NCBI GenBank assembly: GCA_002256005.1
Contig: NKIQ01000006.1
Coordinates: 1 to 64,000, forward strand
Length of the DNA stretch: 64,000 nt
Reading direction: 5' to 3'
Origin: Alphaproteobacteria bacterium PA4
GTDB lineage: Bacteria > Pseudomonadota > Alphaproteobacteria > Sphingomonadales > Sphingomonadaceae
Part shown: positions 54,204 to 63,477 of the stretch, piece by piece
How positions within the stretch are numbered: position 1 is the first letter of the stretch
Layout: every line of letters begins with the position of its first letter
Made by a program: the position numbers and the translations under genes
The notes under the pieces: model-generated
Told to the model about the DNA's origin: nothing
What the model saw: only the letters and a program-made list of their open reading frames with translations
The model's database searches: none

Positions 54204-56482
54204 AATTCGGTGCCGGCCAATCGGTCAAGCGTGTCGAAGATGTCCGGTTGCTGACCGGCAAGGGCAATTTCACCGACGATCTGCAGCGCGATGGCATGCT
54301 CTATGGCGTCACCCTGCGCTCGCCGATGGCACATGCCGAAATCCGCTCCATCGACACCAGCGCGGCGCTCGCCCTGCCGGGCGTCGTCGCCGTCTATACC
54401 CACGCCGATGTCGCCGATTATGGCCCGATTCCCTGCCTGGTGCCGTTTTCGGGCAAAGTGACGACGCCGCGCATCCTGCTCGCCAGCGACCGCGTCCGCT
54501 TCGTCGGCGATGCCGTGGCGTTCGTGGTCGGCGAAACCCGGGAGGCTGCCCGCGCCGGCGCCGAAGCCATCGAGGTCGATTATGCCGAACTGCCGGTGGT
54601 CGCCTCGATCGAGGCTGCCATCGCCCCCGGCGCGCCGAAGATCTGGGAGGCCGCCGCCTCCAACAGCCTGTTCGACTGGGCGGTCGGCGATGCCGAAGCC
54701 AACAAGGCCGCACTGGCCGGCTCCGCGCATGTCACCCGCCTGCGCCTCGTGCAGAACCGCGTCGCCCCGACCTCGATGGAGGTGCGCGCGGCACTGGGCG
54801 AATATGATGCCGACAGCGGCGTCTTCACTCTGTCGACGGGTAGCCAGGGCGTTGCCGGCATGCGCGCCATGCTCGCCGGCCCGATCCTGAAGGTGGCGCC
54901 CGAACAGGTGCGCATTGTTACCGGCGATGTCGGCGGCGGTTTCGGCATGAAGACCTTCATCTACGCCGAATATCCGCTGGTGCTGCACGCCGCCCGCCAC
55001 CTCGGCAAGCCGGTGAAATGGACCGGCGAACGCAGCGACGCCTTCCAGACCGACACGCATGGCCGCGCCATGGTCAGCGATGCCGCGCTGGGTTTCGACG
55101 CCGATGGCCTGATCACCGCCCTGTCGGTGGAAACCTGGTCCGATCTCGGCGCCTATCAGGCGCAGTATGGCCCCGCCATCCAGACCGTTGCCGGCGGCCG
55201 CATCATGGGCGGTGTCTATCGCATCCCGACCATCCACAACCTCGTCCATGGCGTGGTCACCAACACCGCGCCGGTCGATGCCTATCGCGGCGCCGGTCGC
55301 CCGGAATCGGCCTATATCATGGAGCGGCTGATCGAGGCCGCGGCGCGCGAGCTGGGGCTCGGCGTCGATGACATCCGCCGCCGCAACCTGCTGACGCCGG
55401 CGGAGTTGCCGCACGACAATGGTATTGGTTTGACCTTCGATATCGGCAATTTCCCCGCCGTGCTCGACAAGGCGCTGGCCCAGGCCGATTGGGCCGGCTT
55501 TCCGGCGCGCAAGGCCGAAGCGGCGCGCAAGGGCCTGCGTCTCGGCCGCGGCATCGCCTATTATGTCGAAATCGCTGGCGGTGGCGGCACCGATGAATAT
55601 GCCGATGTCCGCGTTGCCAGCGATGGCATGGTCGAAATGGCGGTCGGCACCCAGTCCAACGGCCAGGGCCATGAAACCGCCTATGCCCAGGTGCTGAGCG
55701 AGAAGCTGGGCATCGACATGGAGCAAATCCGCATCGTGCAGGGCAATACCGATCGGCTCGACGAAGGCCATGGCACCGGCGGCTCGCGCTCCATGGCGTT
55801 CGGCGGCGGCGCCGTGCTGGCTTCGGCCGATGCGCTGATCGAACGCGGCATCGAACTGGCCAAGGTGGATCTGGATGCCGCCGAAGTCGATTATGCCGAC
55901 GGCCTGTTCCGCGCCCGCGGCACCAATGCGACGCGCAGCCTCGCCGAAATCGCCGCCGCGCATCCCGGCGGTCTCGATGGCCGCAGCAAATACACCACCG
56001 GCAAGCCGGCGCCGACCTTCCCCAACGGCTGCCACATCGCCGAGATCGCGCTTGATCCCGCCACCGGCAAGGTGACCGTCACCCGCTATTCGCTCGTCGA
56101 TGATTTCGGCAAGCTGGTGAACCCGATGCTCGTCGAAGGCCAGATCCATGGCGGCGTCGCGCAGGGGCTGGGCCAGGCGCTGCTCGAAGATGTCGTCTAT
56201 ACCGAGGATGGCCAGCTCGTCACCGGCAGCTTCATGGACTATGGCGTGCCGCGCGCCGACGACATGCCGACCGCCATCGGCTTCGACACGCTGGGCACGC
56301 CGAGCCCGACCAACCCGCTGGGCGTCAAGGGCTGCGGCGAGGCCGGCACCATCGGCGCCATGCCCTCCATCATGAACGCCATCATCGACGCGCTCGACGG
56401 CACCCAGATCGAAATGCCGGCGACCATCGAGAAATTGTGGCGGGCGGCGCGGGCGCTGGAAGGCCGTCAGGCCGCCGAATAG
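54200..56482 (+). CDS. Xanthine dehydrogenase family molybdopterin-binding subunit
   Basis: This is a 760-aa large subunit of the xanthine dehydrogenase / CO dehydrogenase form II class. The molybdopterin motifs are GDVGGGFGMKTFIYAEYP, the active-site loop VDAYRGAGRPESAYIMER (form II AYRGAGR) and GVKGCGEAGTIGAMPS with the catalytic Glu. Typical small Fe-S and medium FAD subunits are not encoded nearby. It either works with distant partners or is an orphan. It starts by ATGA overlap with the epimerase-like gene. Confidence 0.92.
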   Translation: MKFGAGQSVKRVEDVRLLTGKGNFTDDLQRDGMLYGVTLRSPMAHAEIRSIDTSAALALPGVVAVYTHADVADYGPIPCLVPFSGKVTTPRILLASDRVRFVGDAVAFVVGETREAARAGAEAIEVDYAELPVVASIEAAIAPGAPKIWEAAASNSLFDWAVGDAEANKAALAGSAHVTRLRLVQNRVAPTSMEVRAALGEYDADSGVFTLSTGSQGVAGMRAMLAGPILKVAPEQVRIVTGDVGGGFGMKTFIYAEYPLVLHAARHLGKPVKWTGERSDAFQTDTHGRAMVSDAALGFDADGLITALSVETWSDLGAYQAQYGPAIQTVAGGRIMGGVYRIPTIHNLVHGVVTNTAPVDAYRGAGRPESAYIMERLIEAAARELGLGVDDIRRRNLLTPAELPHDNGIGLTFDIGNFPAVLDKALAQADWAGFPARKAEAARKGLRLGRGIAYYVEIAGGGGTDEYADVRVASDGMVEMAVGTQSNGQGHETAYAQVLSEKLGIDMEQIRIVQGNTDRLDEGHGTGGSRSMAFGGGAVLASADALIERGIELAKVDLDAAEVDYADGLFRARGTNATRSLAEIAAAHPGGLDGRSKYTTGKPAPTFPNGCHIAEIALDPATGKVTVTRYSLVDDFGKLVNPMLVEGQIHGGVAQGLGQALLEDVVYTEDGQLVTGSFMDYGVPRADDMPTAIGFDTLGTPSPTNPLGVKGCGEAGTIGAMPSIMNAIIDALDGTQIEMPATIEKLWRAARALEGRQAAE

Positions 56483-56496
56483 GCGAAACAGGATAA

Positions 56497-56526
56497 CCGG
56501 GCTGCGACACGACCGCCGCAGCCCGG
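56497..56526. terminator. Bidirectional hairpin between convergent genes
   Basis: A perfect 10-bp stem (CCGGGCTGCG with CGCAGCCCGG) has a 10-base loop and lies between the molybdo-enzyme and the minus-strand membrane protein. No T run follows. Confidence 0.55.
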
Positions 56527-56533
56527 ATCGCCA

Positions 56534-56947
56534 TCAGGGGAACAGCCGCGCGTGCAGCACGGCGACGACGATGGCCCAGCCCAGCATCAGCAGCGGCACG
56601 GTCATCACCTGTGCCCAGGCCGCGCCATGGGAGAGAGGCCCGCTGGCCGTTTCGATGCTGCCGACCGGGCGAGCATCGGCGGCGCGCCGGGCGCCGCTGC
56701 TGCGGGCCATCACCAGCGGCAGGCCGTAGTAGGCGACAAACACCGTGGCGAAGATGGCGAAGATCAGGCCGATGCCGACCCCGGCCCGAAACGCGAAGCC
56801 CATCACCACCAGATAGCCCAGGCCCGCCGCCAGCAACTGGCGCAGCAAGGGGCGCGGCAGATCGAAGATCAGTTGTGGTGCCGGGCGTGCCGCCCGTCGC
56901 GGCGGGCCGACCATGGTGTCGATTTCGCTCGTGAACTCCAGTTTCAT
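56534..56947 (-). CDS. Small membrane protein of unknown function
   Basis: This 137-aa protein has a basic N-terminal segment and about three helices (LLAAGLGYLVVMGFAFRAGVGIGLIFAIFATVF and VMTVPLLMLGWAIVVAVLHA, each quoted in part). It has no conserved cysteines or metal motifs. It stands alone, 119 bases from the cytochrome b gene in the same direction. Not recognised. Confidence 0.7.
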   Translation of the reverse strand: MKLEFTSEIDTMVGPPRRAARPAPQLIFDLPRPLLRQLLAAGLGYLVVMGFAFRAGVGIGLIFAIFATVFVAYYGLPLVMARSSGARRAADARPVGSIETASGPLSHGAAWAQVMTVPLLMLGWAIVVAVLHARLFP

Positions 56948-57066
56948 CGCAAGGCCTCCGTCTGTTGCGGGCGCTGGGCGCCAACACAGTCAGATTATGC
57001 AGGCGATTCCCGCCTCGCCTTGATCTGGATCAAATTCGGCAGGCCCTGTGCCGGGCCACCGCACTG

Positions 57067-57792
57067 TCAGTCGGCGTCGCCTCCGCCACCGGCTTCACCC
57101 GCCTCGCTGTGCGCGCCGGGTGTGAAGGCCTGGCCATCCACCTGCAACACGCCATAGGCGCCGGCGGCGATGGCCAGGGTCGCCAGCGGCACGGCAAAGC
57201 CGGGCGCCGCCACCGCATCCTGGGCGCCGGGATGCCGCACCGCCGATTTTTCACCGCTGATCATGGCCGACACCAGATTTTCCTTTGACAGCAGCGACAT
57301 GGCGATGACGGCGGCGACGTGCAGCCCGATCAGCACCAGCAGGCCGGTGGCGATCCCTTCGTGCAGCGCCTCGCCACTGTCGCCGCCGCCGATCAGATCG
57401 GCACCCGACCAGACCACGGCGGCCACTGCCAGCAGCAGCGCCAGTGTCGCGAGGCCGCCGAGCGGATTGTGACCGACGGACGGCTCAACGCGGCCGCGCA
57501 GCAGCGCGCCGATATGGTCGGGCACGCGGCCCGGCTTGACGAAGTCCGCAAAGCGCGCGTGCTCGCCGCCGATGAAGCCCCAGAGCAGCCGGAAGCCGAT
57601 GAGGATCGCCGCGACCCAGCCGGCGGTGACGTGCCAGGCACCGAGGCTGGAGTCTTCTTCCGCCGACACAAAGGCGAGCAGAATGCTGCCGACGAGCAGC
57701 CAGTGAAACAGGCGCAAGGGCAGATCCCAGACCTTGATGCGGGCGCTGGCGATTGCACTGCTGCGGCTGTCGGATACGGTCGAAACGGTCAT
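57067..57792 (-). CDS. Cytochrome b561-type membrane protein
   Basis: This 241-aa di-haem cytochrome b has four helices and axial-ligand histidines in LRLFHWLLVGS, GAWHVTAGWV, LHEGIATGLLVLIGLHVAAV. A soluble C-terminal extension ends in a Gly-Asp tail. It carries electrons in the inner membrane. It follows the kinase gene at 72 bases in the same direction and may be controlled by that two-component system. Confidence 0.85.
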   Translation of the reverse strand: MTVSTVSDSRSSAIASARIKVWDLPLRLFHWLLVGSILLAFVSAEEDSSLGAWHVTAGWVAAILIGFRLLWGFIGGEHARFADFVKPGRVPDHIGALLRGRVEPSVGHNPLGGLATLALLLAVAAVVWSGADLIGGGDSGEALHEGIATGLLVLIGLHVAAVIAMSLLSKENLVSAMISGEKSAVRHPGAQDAVAAPGFAVPLATLAIAAGAYGVLQVDGQAFTPGAHSEAGEAGGGGDAD

Positions 57793-57864
57793 GCTGGCCT
57801 CCTGGACGTGGCCCCCTGTGTCTTCCGTTACGCCCGAAAGCTGACCAGCGTCTGACGGCCATTC

Positions 57865-59154
57865 TCACGCCGGCGGAAAGCTGACCCGAAACAGCGCGCC
57901 GCCACCCGCCGGCGTTTCGACGGTGATTTCGGCGCCATGGGCATCGACCAGCCGTTTGACGATACCGAGCCCGAGCCCGGCGCCCGCGCTGGCATTCCGA
58001 TTCTTGCGCCAGAAGCGTTCGAACAGATGCGCCGCATCGGCCGCGGCGATGCCTGGCCCATGATCGCGCACGGCAAGCTGGGGGCCGGGCCCGGCGCTTA
58101 CCAGAATGGCCGCGTCGCCAACAGCGTCGGGGCGTGCGTGCGCCAGCGCATTGTCGATGAGATTGCGATAGATGCGAAAGATCGCTTCGGCATGGCCGCG
58201 CACGATGGCACCGCCCGCATCGCTGAACACCAGCTCGCGCTGCAGCGCAAAGGCCCGCGGCGCCAGCTGCCCGACCACGGCGCGGCCAATGGCGGCGAGA
58301 TCGACGCTTTCGGCGTCGGCGATGACCAGCGCATCGGCCTGGGCGAGATCGAGCATCTGGCCGACCAGCCGTGTCATCTGATCGGTATCGGCCTGCAATT
58401 CCGCCTTGACCGGCGTGTCGCCCAGCCGGTCCAGCGACAATTGCATGATGGCCAGCGGTGTCCGCAATTCATGCGCGGCATGGGCGGTGAAATCGCGCAG
58501 GGTGGTGACCGCGGCCTCCAGCCGGGCCAAAGCGCGATTGACGGCCCGGACCAGCGCATCGACCTCGCGCGGCTCGCCCGGCACCGTCAGCCGCAGCGCC
58601 ATGTTGTCGGGGTCGAGCGCGTCGACCTCCCACTCGGCACGGCGCAACGGGGCCAGCACGCGGCGCACCGATATGATGTTGAAGGCCAGCAGCATCAGCG
58701 TCAGCGGCACCAGCGGCAGGGCGACATGTTCGAACAGTTCATCGCGGATGACCGGCAGGAACGGCCGCACCCCGATGGCATCGAAACGCAGCAGCACCCA
58801 GCGCGGGGCAGTGCCATCGGCCAGTTCGCGCACGCCGCTGATGCGATAGCCGCCGGGAATGCGCTCGCGCCGCGTCCAGTCGATCAGCCGCGCATCGTCT
58901 GCGGTGTGCGGAGTCAGCAGTTGCGCCGACCAATGGGCGAGGCCGGGGGATGCGGTGGCGCGGGCGGGATCGGGCAGGGCCGCCAGCCGTTCCGCCTCCA
59001 GGCTGAGCAGTTCGTGCGCCAGCGATTCGGGCTGGCGCGCATAGGTCAGCACCACGATGCCGGCATCGAGCAGGGCGAACAACAGGGTGAAGACGATCAG
59101 CCGCCGGCTGATCTGGCGGAACAGCGTCGGGCCGGTGCCGAGGCGATCAGGCAT
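57865..59154 (-). CDS. Sensor histidine kinase
   Basis: This 429-aa kinase has two helices bracketing a periplasmic domain of about 120 residues, then HAMP-like and dimerisation segments with the phosphoacceptor HAAHELRTPLAI and a catalytic domain (NLIDNALAHARPD, VRDHGPGIAAAD, GAGLGLGIVKRLV). It phosphorylates the response regulator encoded just upstream, whose gene it overlaps by 8 bases. The start at 59154 is preferred; 59163 is in frame. Confidence 0.93.
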   Translation of the reverse strand: MPDRLGTGPTLFRQISRRLIVFTLLFALLDAGIVVLTYARQPESLAHELLSLEAERLAALPDPARATASPGLAHWSAQLLTPHTADDARLIDWTRRERIPGGYRISGVRELADGTAPRWVLLRFDAIGVRPFLPVIRDELFEHVALPLVPLTLMLLAFNIISVRRVLAPLRRAEWEVDALDPDNMALRLTVPGEPREVDALVRAVNRALARLEAAVTTLRDFTAHAAHELRTPLAIMQLSLDRLGDTPVKAELQADTDQMTRLVGQMLDLAQADALVIADAESVDLAAIGRAVVGQLAPRAFALQRELVFSDAGGAIVRGHAEAIFRIYRNLIDNALAHARPDAVGDAAILVSAGPGPQLAVRDHGPGIAAADAAHLFERFWRKNRNASAGAGLGLGIVKRLVDAHGAEITVETPAGGGALFRVSFPPA

Positions 59155-59836
59155 GGTCGCCATCCGCCGGCGTGAACAGCGCATAGCCGACGCCATGCAC
59201 GGTGCGGATGGTGACATTCGCCGCTGTCGCCGCCAGCCGCTTGCGCAGCCGCGAGACAACGGCCTCGAGCGCGTTGGGCGTCACCTCCGCATCCATTGCG
59301 TAGAGTGCATTTTCCAGCGAGGCCTTGGCAACGACATGCCCGGCGCGGCGCAACAGATGCTCCAGCAGGTCGACCTCGCGCGGCGGCGTTTCGACCGTGC
59401 ACCCGGCCACCAGCACTTCCCGCGCCGCGGTATCCAGCGCCACATTGCCGCCGATGAGCACGGTGCCGAGCGCCGCCCCCGGCCGCCGCAACAACGCCCG
59501 GCAGCGCGCCGCGAGTTCCGGAATCTGGAACGGCTTGACGAGATAATCATCGGCACCGGCGTCAAGGCCGCTGACCCGGTCATCCAGCCCGCCGCGCGCC
59601 GTGATCACCAGGATCGGCGTCGTGTCGCGGCGGCGGCGAATGGCGCGCAGCAGCGCCAGGCCATCGCCATCGGGCAACCCGAGATCGAGCAGCAGCAGGT
59701 CATAGCTGTTGACCTGCAAGGCCGCTTCGGCGTCGGCAAGTCCGGTGCAGCCATCGACGGCAAACCCCTGCCCGCGCAAACCGTCCCGGATCAGACCGGC
59801 CAGCCGCGGATTATCTTCAACCAGCAACAGCCGCAT
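59147..59836 (-). CDS. OmpR-type response regulator
   Basis: This 229-aa regulator has a receiver domain (phosphoacceptor Asp51 in LLLLDLGLPDGDG, conserved Lys in DYLVKPF) and a winged-helix DNA-binding domain (TPNALEAVVSRLRKRLA). It probably regulates its own operon and downstream electron-transfer genes. It is the first gene of the two-component operon. Confidence 0.95.
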   Translation of the reverse strand: MRLLLVEDNPRLAGLIRDGLRGQGFAVDGCTGLADAEAALQVNSYDLLLLDLGLPDGDGLALLRAIRRRRDTTPILVITARGGLDDRVSGLDAGADDYLVKPFQIPELAARCRALLRRPGAALGTVLIGGNVALDTAAREVLVAGCTVETPPREVDLLEHLLRRAGHVVAKASLENALYAMDAEVTPNALEAVVSRLRKRLAATAANVTIRTVHGVGYALFTPADGDHA

Positions 59837-59905
59837 GATGCCTGCCCGATTCCCGATCGCGGGGATGTGCGTCGATGTCTGCTGTCACGCGGCAGCTGCC
59901 TGCTG

Positions 59906-61021
59906 TCAAACGGCGATCTGTCGCCGGCGCCGCGCACGCGCCATGCCGCCGATGCCGCCAAAGCCCAGCATCAGCATCGCCCAGTTCGCCGGTTCCGGCA
60001 CACCGCCGATACCGGCGGGGGCGACAAAGTTCAGCGCGGCATTCTGGGCGCCGATGAAATCGCCGACATCGCCGGGACCGGGATTGGAATCGCCAAAGCC
60101 GTTGCCGAACTGCGCCTCATGCGACACGGCATCATACAGGCCGGTGAAGCTGTAGAATTCATAGCGACGGATGATCGATTGCGCATTGTTGCCGGCCGGC
60201 GCCGCGCCGCCGTTTTCGAGGATGCCGGACAGCGGATTGCCGGGATCGGTCTGCAGCAGCTGCCATTCGGTTTCGGTGTGCTGCTCCGCCTGTTGCACAA
60301 AGGCGTTGCCGCCGACCAGATCTTCCAGCGCGATCGGCCGGTCGATCTCGGTGGTGAACACCTTGGCCCAGACCGCCGTGCCGAACTGCGGCTCCGGCCC
60401 GTCCAGCTTGGGCGGCGGCGCGACGATCTGGGCGACGATGACCGGCGGGGGTGCGGGATTGCCCGGCACCGGGGCCTGTGGCGTCACTGTCCAGGTCGGG
60501 GCCAGCACGTTCGAGGTGGCGTTGATCAGCGTGGCGGAGCCGGGCGTCTGTTCGACCAGCCAGCTGTAACCGGTGCGGGTCGGATTGGCCGACAGGCCGA
60601 CGCCGAAATGGTCGCACGGCGTCGCCGCGCCATAGCCGGAGCCGCCGCCCGTCCAGCAGCTTTCGCCCGGCGTGCTGTAGACGCCGCTGGGCGTGCCGAT
60701 CCAGCTGGTCGGGGCACCGCTCAGATTGGCGCTGTAGGTGACGCGCACGCCAAAGCTGCTGCCGTTGTTGTATTCAGTGATCGTCGGCGCGCCATAGCGT
60801 TCGACCGTCGTCGGAAAGCCGCGACCGGGGCCACCGAAGGTGTCGGTGACATTGCTGGCATGGATGCCTTCCAGCTCGATCTCGAAGCCATGGGCGACGC
60901 TGCCGGTGTTGTTGACCGCATCGAAATTGCCGAGCGACCCGAAGATCGTCGTGGCGCTGGCCGCAGCCGGCAGGCCGGCCATGGCGACACTGGCCAGCAG
61001 TGCGAAAATCCTGACGTGCAT
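59906..61021 (-). CDS. PEPxxWA-CTERM-type secreted protein
   Basis: This is a 371-aa protein with a signal peptide (MHVRIFALLASVAMAGLPAAASA). A beta-rich mature domain with Asn/Gly/Thr-rich stretches and paired cysteines (ESCWTG, TPCDHF) follows. The C-terminal sorting signal is VPEPANWAMLMLGFGGIGGM plus a basic end RARRRR, the sphingomonad PEPxxWA variant. Such proteins are anchored or processed by an exosortase, which is not in this window. AGGAGA precedes the ATG. Confidence 0.9.
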   Translation of the reverse strand: MHVRIFALLASVAMAGLPAAASATTIFGSLGNFDAVNNTGSVAHGFEIELEGIHASNVTDTFGGPGRGFPTTVERYGAPTITEYNNGSSFGVRVTYSANLSGAPTSWIGTPSGVYSTPGESCWTGGGSGYGAATPCDHFGVGLSANPTRTGYSWLVEQTPGSATLINATSNVLAPTWTVTPQAPVPGNPAPPPVIVAQIVAPPPKLDGPEPQFGTAVWAKVFTTEIDRPIALEDLVGGNAFVQQAEQHTETEWQLLQTDPGNPLSGILENGGAAPAGNNAQSIIRRYEFYSFTGLYDAVSHEAQFGNGFGDSNPGPGDVGDFIGAQNAALNFVAPAGIGGVPEPANWAMLMLGFGGIGGMARARRRRQIAV

Positions 61022-61127
61022 CCCTGTCTCCTCATCCGTTCCTGCGCAGCGCTGAAGGCGCACGGGCGCCGCGGCGCCGGTACAGGCTGTGGCGGATGAG
61101 TCTGACAGTGACCTGACGGGGTCTCGC

Positions 61128-61997
61128 CTAGGGGCGACGCCAGCCGGTCTGGCGTGCGATTTCGTCCCAGACCAGCGCGGCAAGGCGCGTGGCGATGGGG
61201 CCGGGGGCGCCGGTGCCGATCGCCTGGCCATCGATCCGCACCACCGGCAGCAACGGCGCGGTGGTGGAGGTGAGCAGCGCTTCGTCCGCCGCCAGCGCTT
61301 CGGCGAGGGTGAAGGGGCGTTCGTCGACCGGGATCTGCGCGGCGCGGGCGAGGCGGATCAGCGTGTCGCGGGTGATGCCGGGCAGGATATTGGCCGATAG
61401 CGGATGGGTGATGATGCGGCCTTGCCTGACGATCCAGGCGTTGGTCGAGCCGCCTTCGCGGACGATGGCATCGGGGCTGAGCAGCCAGGCCTCGAAGGCG
61501 CCGGCGGCGCGGGCATCCTGCTTGGCGAGCACGTTCGGCAGCAGGCCGGTGGTCTTCAGATCAACGCGGCCCCAGCGCATGTCGTTGACGGTGATGACGC
61601 TGACGCCGGTCTGTTGCTGGTCGACGCGCTGGGCGAAGTCGAAGCGGCGAACCGTCATGATCAACGTCGGGCGGACAGCGACCGGAAAGGGATGATCGCG
61701 CCGCGCGCTGCCGCGGCTGAGCTGGAGATAGAGCAGCCCTTCGGTCTGGCCATTGGCGGCGACCAGCCGCTGCGCCTGCAGGGTCAGCGCCGCATCACTC
61801 ATGTCGAAATCGATGAACAGCGCCGCCAGCCCGCGCCGCAGCCGCGCCAGATGCTGAGGCCAGTCGAGCAGCCGGCCGTTCAGGATGGCGGCGACCTCAT
61901 AGAGCGAATCGGCGAATTGCAGGCCGCGGTCCTCGACATGCACCCGCGCTTCGGCGAGCCGGGTGATGCGACCATCGACATAGGCGAGTTGCGGCAT
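61128..61997 (-). CDS. Class IV (D-amino acid type) aminotransferase
   Basis: This is a 289-aa fold-IV PLP aminotransferase. Signatures are YVDGRITRLAEARVHVEDRG, the PLP lysine in DLKTTGLLPNVLAKQDARAAG and the closing GSTNAWIVRQGRIITHPLSANILPGITRDTLI (each quoted in part). It transfers amino groups between D-amino acids or, like branched-chain enzymes, L-forms; the family resembles D-alanine aminotransferase. It is divergent from the photolyase. Confidence 0.9.
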   Translation of the reverse strand: MPQLAYVDGRITRLAEARVHVEDRGLQFADSLYEVAAILNGRLLDWPQHLARLRRGLAALFIDFDMSDAALTLQAQRLVAANGQTEGLLYLQLSRGSARRDHPFPVAVRPTLIMTVRRFDFAQRVDQQQTGVSVITVNDMRWGRVDLKTTGLLPNVLAKQDARAAGAFEAWLLSPDAIVREGGSTNAWIVRQGRIITHPLSANILPGITRDTLIRLARAAQIPVDERPFTLAEALAADEALLTSTTAPLLPVVRIDGQAIGTGAPGPIATRLAALVWDEIARQTGWRRP

Positions 61998-62063
61998 TTG
62001 GGCGCTTTCCTTCGGGCGGCTTCGGCCGCGACACGGGCCTGCCTTAGCGGCTAAGGCAGGCAT

Positions 62064-63473
62064 ATGTCAGCACCCCAGCTTCTCTGGTTCCGCAACGATC
62101 TGCGCCTCGCCGACCATGCCGCCGTCAGCGCCGCGGCGCGGGCCGGGCCGGTGGTGGCGCTGTTCGTGCTGGATGATGACAGCCCCGGCCATTGGCAGAT
62201 GGGCGCGGCGCAGCGCTGGTGGCTGCACCACAGCCTGGCATCGCTCGCCGAAAGCCTGGCTGCGCAGGGTGGCCGGCTGGTGCTGCGGCGCGGACCCGCC
62301 GGCGTGGTGGTGCCGCAACTGGCGCGCGACATCGGTGCAGCGGCTGTCCATACGCTGACCCATTACGAACCCTGGGCCAAGGCGCAGGACGCCGCCGTGG
62401 CACGGGCGCTGGCCGACACGCCGACCGCGTTCCGCCGCTATCATGGCGTGCTGCTGGCGCCGCCCGCCAGCGTGCTGGCCGGCAATGGCGGCCGTTATCG
62501 CATCTTCACGCCCTGGTGGCGCAAGTTGCAGGAGCAGATGCCGCCGGCGCGACCACAACCGGCGCCGGCGATGGCGTTCGCCGCGCCGCCGATGAGCGAC
62601 GCACTCGCTGACTGGACGCTGCTGCCGACCAAGCCCGACTGGGCCGGCGGCTTCGCGGTGTGGACGCCGGGCGAGGCCGGTGCTGCCGCGCGGCTTCAGC
62701 AGTTTCTCGCTGTCGCCGCCGCTTACGACAAGGGCCGCAACCTGCCTTCGCAGGACGGTTCCTCCCGCCTCTCCCCGCATCTGGCGCTTGGCGAGATATC
62801 CGTGCGCGCGGTCTGGCATGCCGTCGCCGATGCCATTCCGGCGGCAGCGGCCGAGCCCTTTCTGCGCGAATTGGGCTGGCGCGATTTCGCTGCCAACATC
62901 CTCGATCAATTCCCCGACCATGGCGATGTGCCGGGGCGACCGGTCTTTGACGCCATCGCCTTTCGCGATGCGCCCGCCGATCTCGCCGCCTGGCAGCAGG
63001 GCAGCACCGGCTATCCCATCGTCGATGCCGGCATGCGCCAGCTCTGGGCGACCGGCTGGATGCACAATCGCGTGCGCATGATCGCCGCCTCGTTCCTCAC
63101 CAAGCATCTGCTCATCGACTGGCGGGTGGGGGAACGCTGGTTCTGGGATTGCCTGGTCGATGCCGACCTCGGCGCCAATTCGCTGGGCTGGCAATGGGTG
63201 ATGGGGTCGGGTGTCGATTCCTCGCCGTTCAACCGGGTGTTCGCGCCGGTGACGCAAAGCAGCAAGTTCGACGCTGCCGGCTATATCCGGCAATGGGTGC
63301 CGGAACTCGCGCCGCTGCGCGATGCCGATATCCACGCCCCCTGGGAGGCGGAGCCGCTGATGCTGCGCGCTGCCGGGGTCACCCTGGGGCGCACCTACCC
63401 CCGGCCGATCATCGGCCATGCCGAAGGCCGGGCGCGGGCGCTGGCAGCCTATGCGGAAGCGGGCGCCAGCTGA
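62064..63473 (+). CDS. Cryptochrome/DNA photolyase (CPD class I)
   Basis: This is a 469-aa flavoprotein that repairs cyclobutane pyrimidine dimers with light. The N-terminal antenna domain begins LLWFRNDLRLADHAAV. The FAD domain carries GSTGYPIVDAGMRQLWATGWMHNRVRMIAASFLTKHLLIDWR, GANSLGWQWVMGSG and FNRVFAPVTQSSKFD (each quoted in part). The length is usual for bacterial photolyases. Whether it is a photolyase or a cryptochrome cannot be fixed by sequence alone. Confidence 0.95.
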   Translation: MSAPQLLWFRNDLRLADHAAVSAAARAGPVVALFVLDDDSPGHWQMGAAQRWWLHHSLASLAESLAAQGGRLVLRRGPAGVVVPQLARDIGAAAVHTLTHYEPWAKAQDAAVARALADTPTAFRRYHGVLLAPPASVLAGNGGRYRIFTPWWRKLQEQMPPARPQPAPAMAFAAPPMSDALADWTLLPTKPDWAGGFAVWTPGEAGAAARLQQFLAVAAAYDKGRNLPSQDGSSRLSPHLALGEISVRAVWHAVADAIPAAAAEPFLRELGWRDFAANILDQFPDHGDVPGRPVFDAIAFRDAPADLAAWQQGSTGYPIVDAGMRQLWATGWMHNRVRMIAASFLTKHLLIDWRVGERWFWDCLVDADLGANSLGWQWVMGSGVDSSPFNRVFAPVTQSSKFDAAGYIRQWVPELAPLRDADIHAPWEAEPLMLRAAGVTLGRTYPRPIIGHAEGRARALAAYAEAGAS

Positions 63474-63477
63474 GGCC

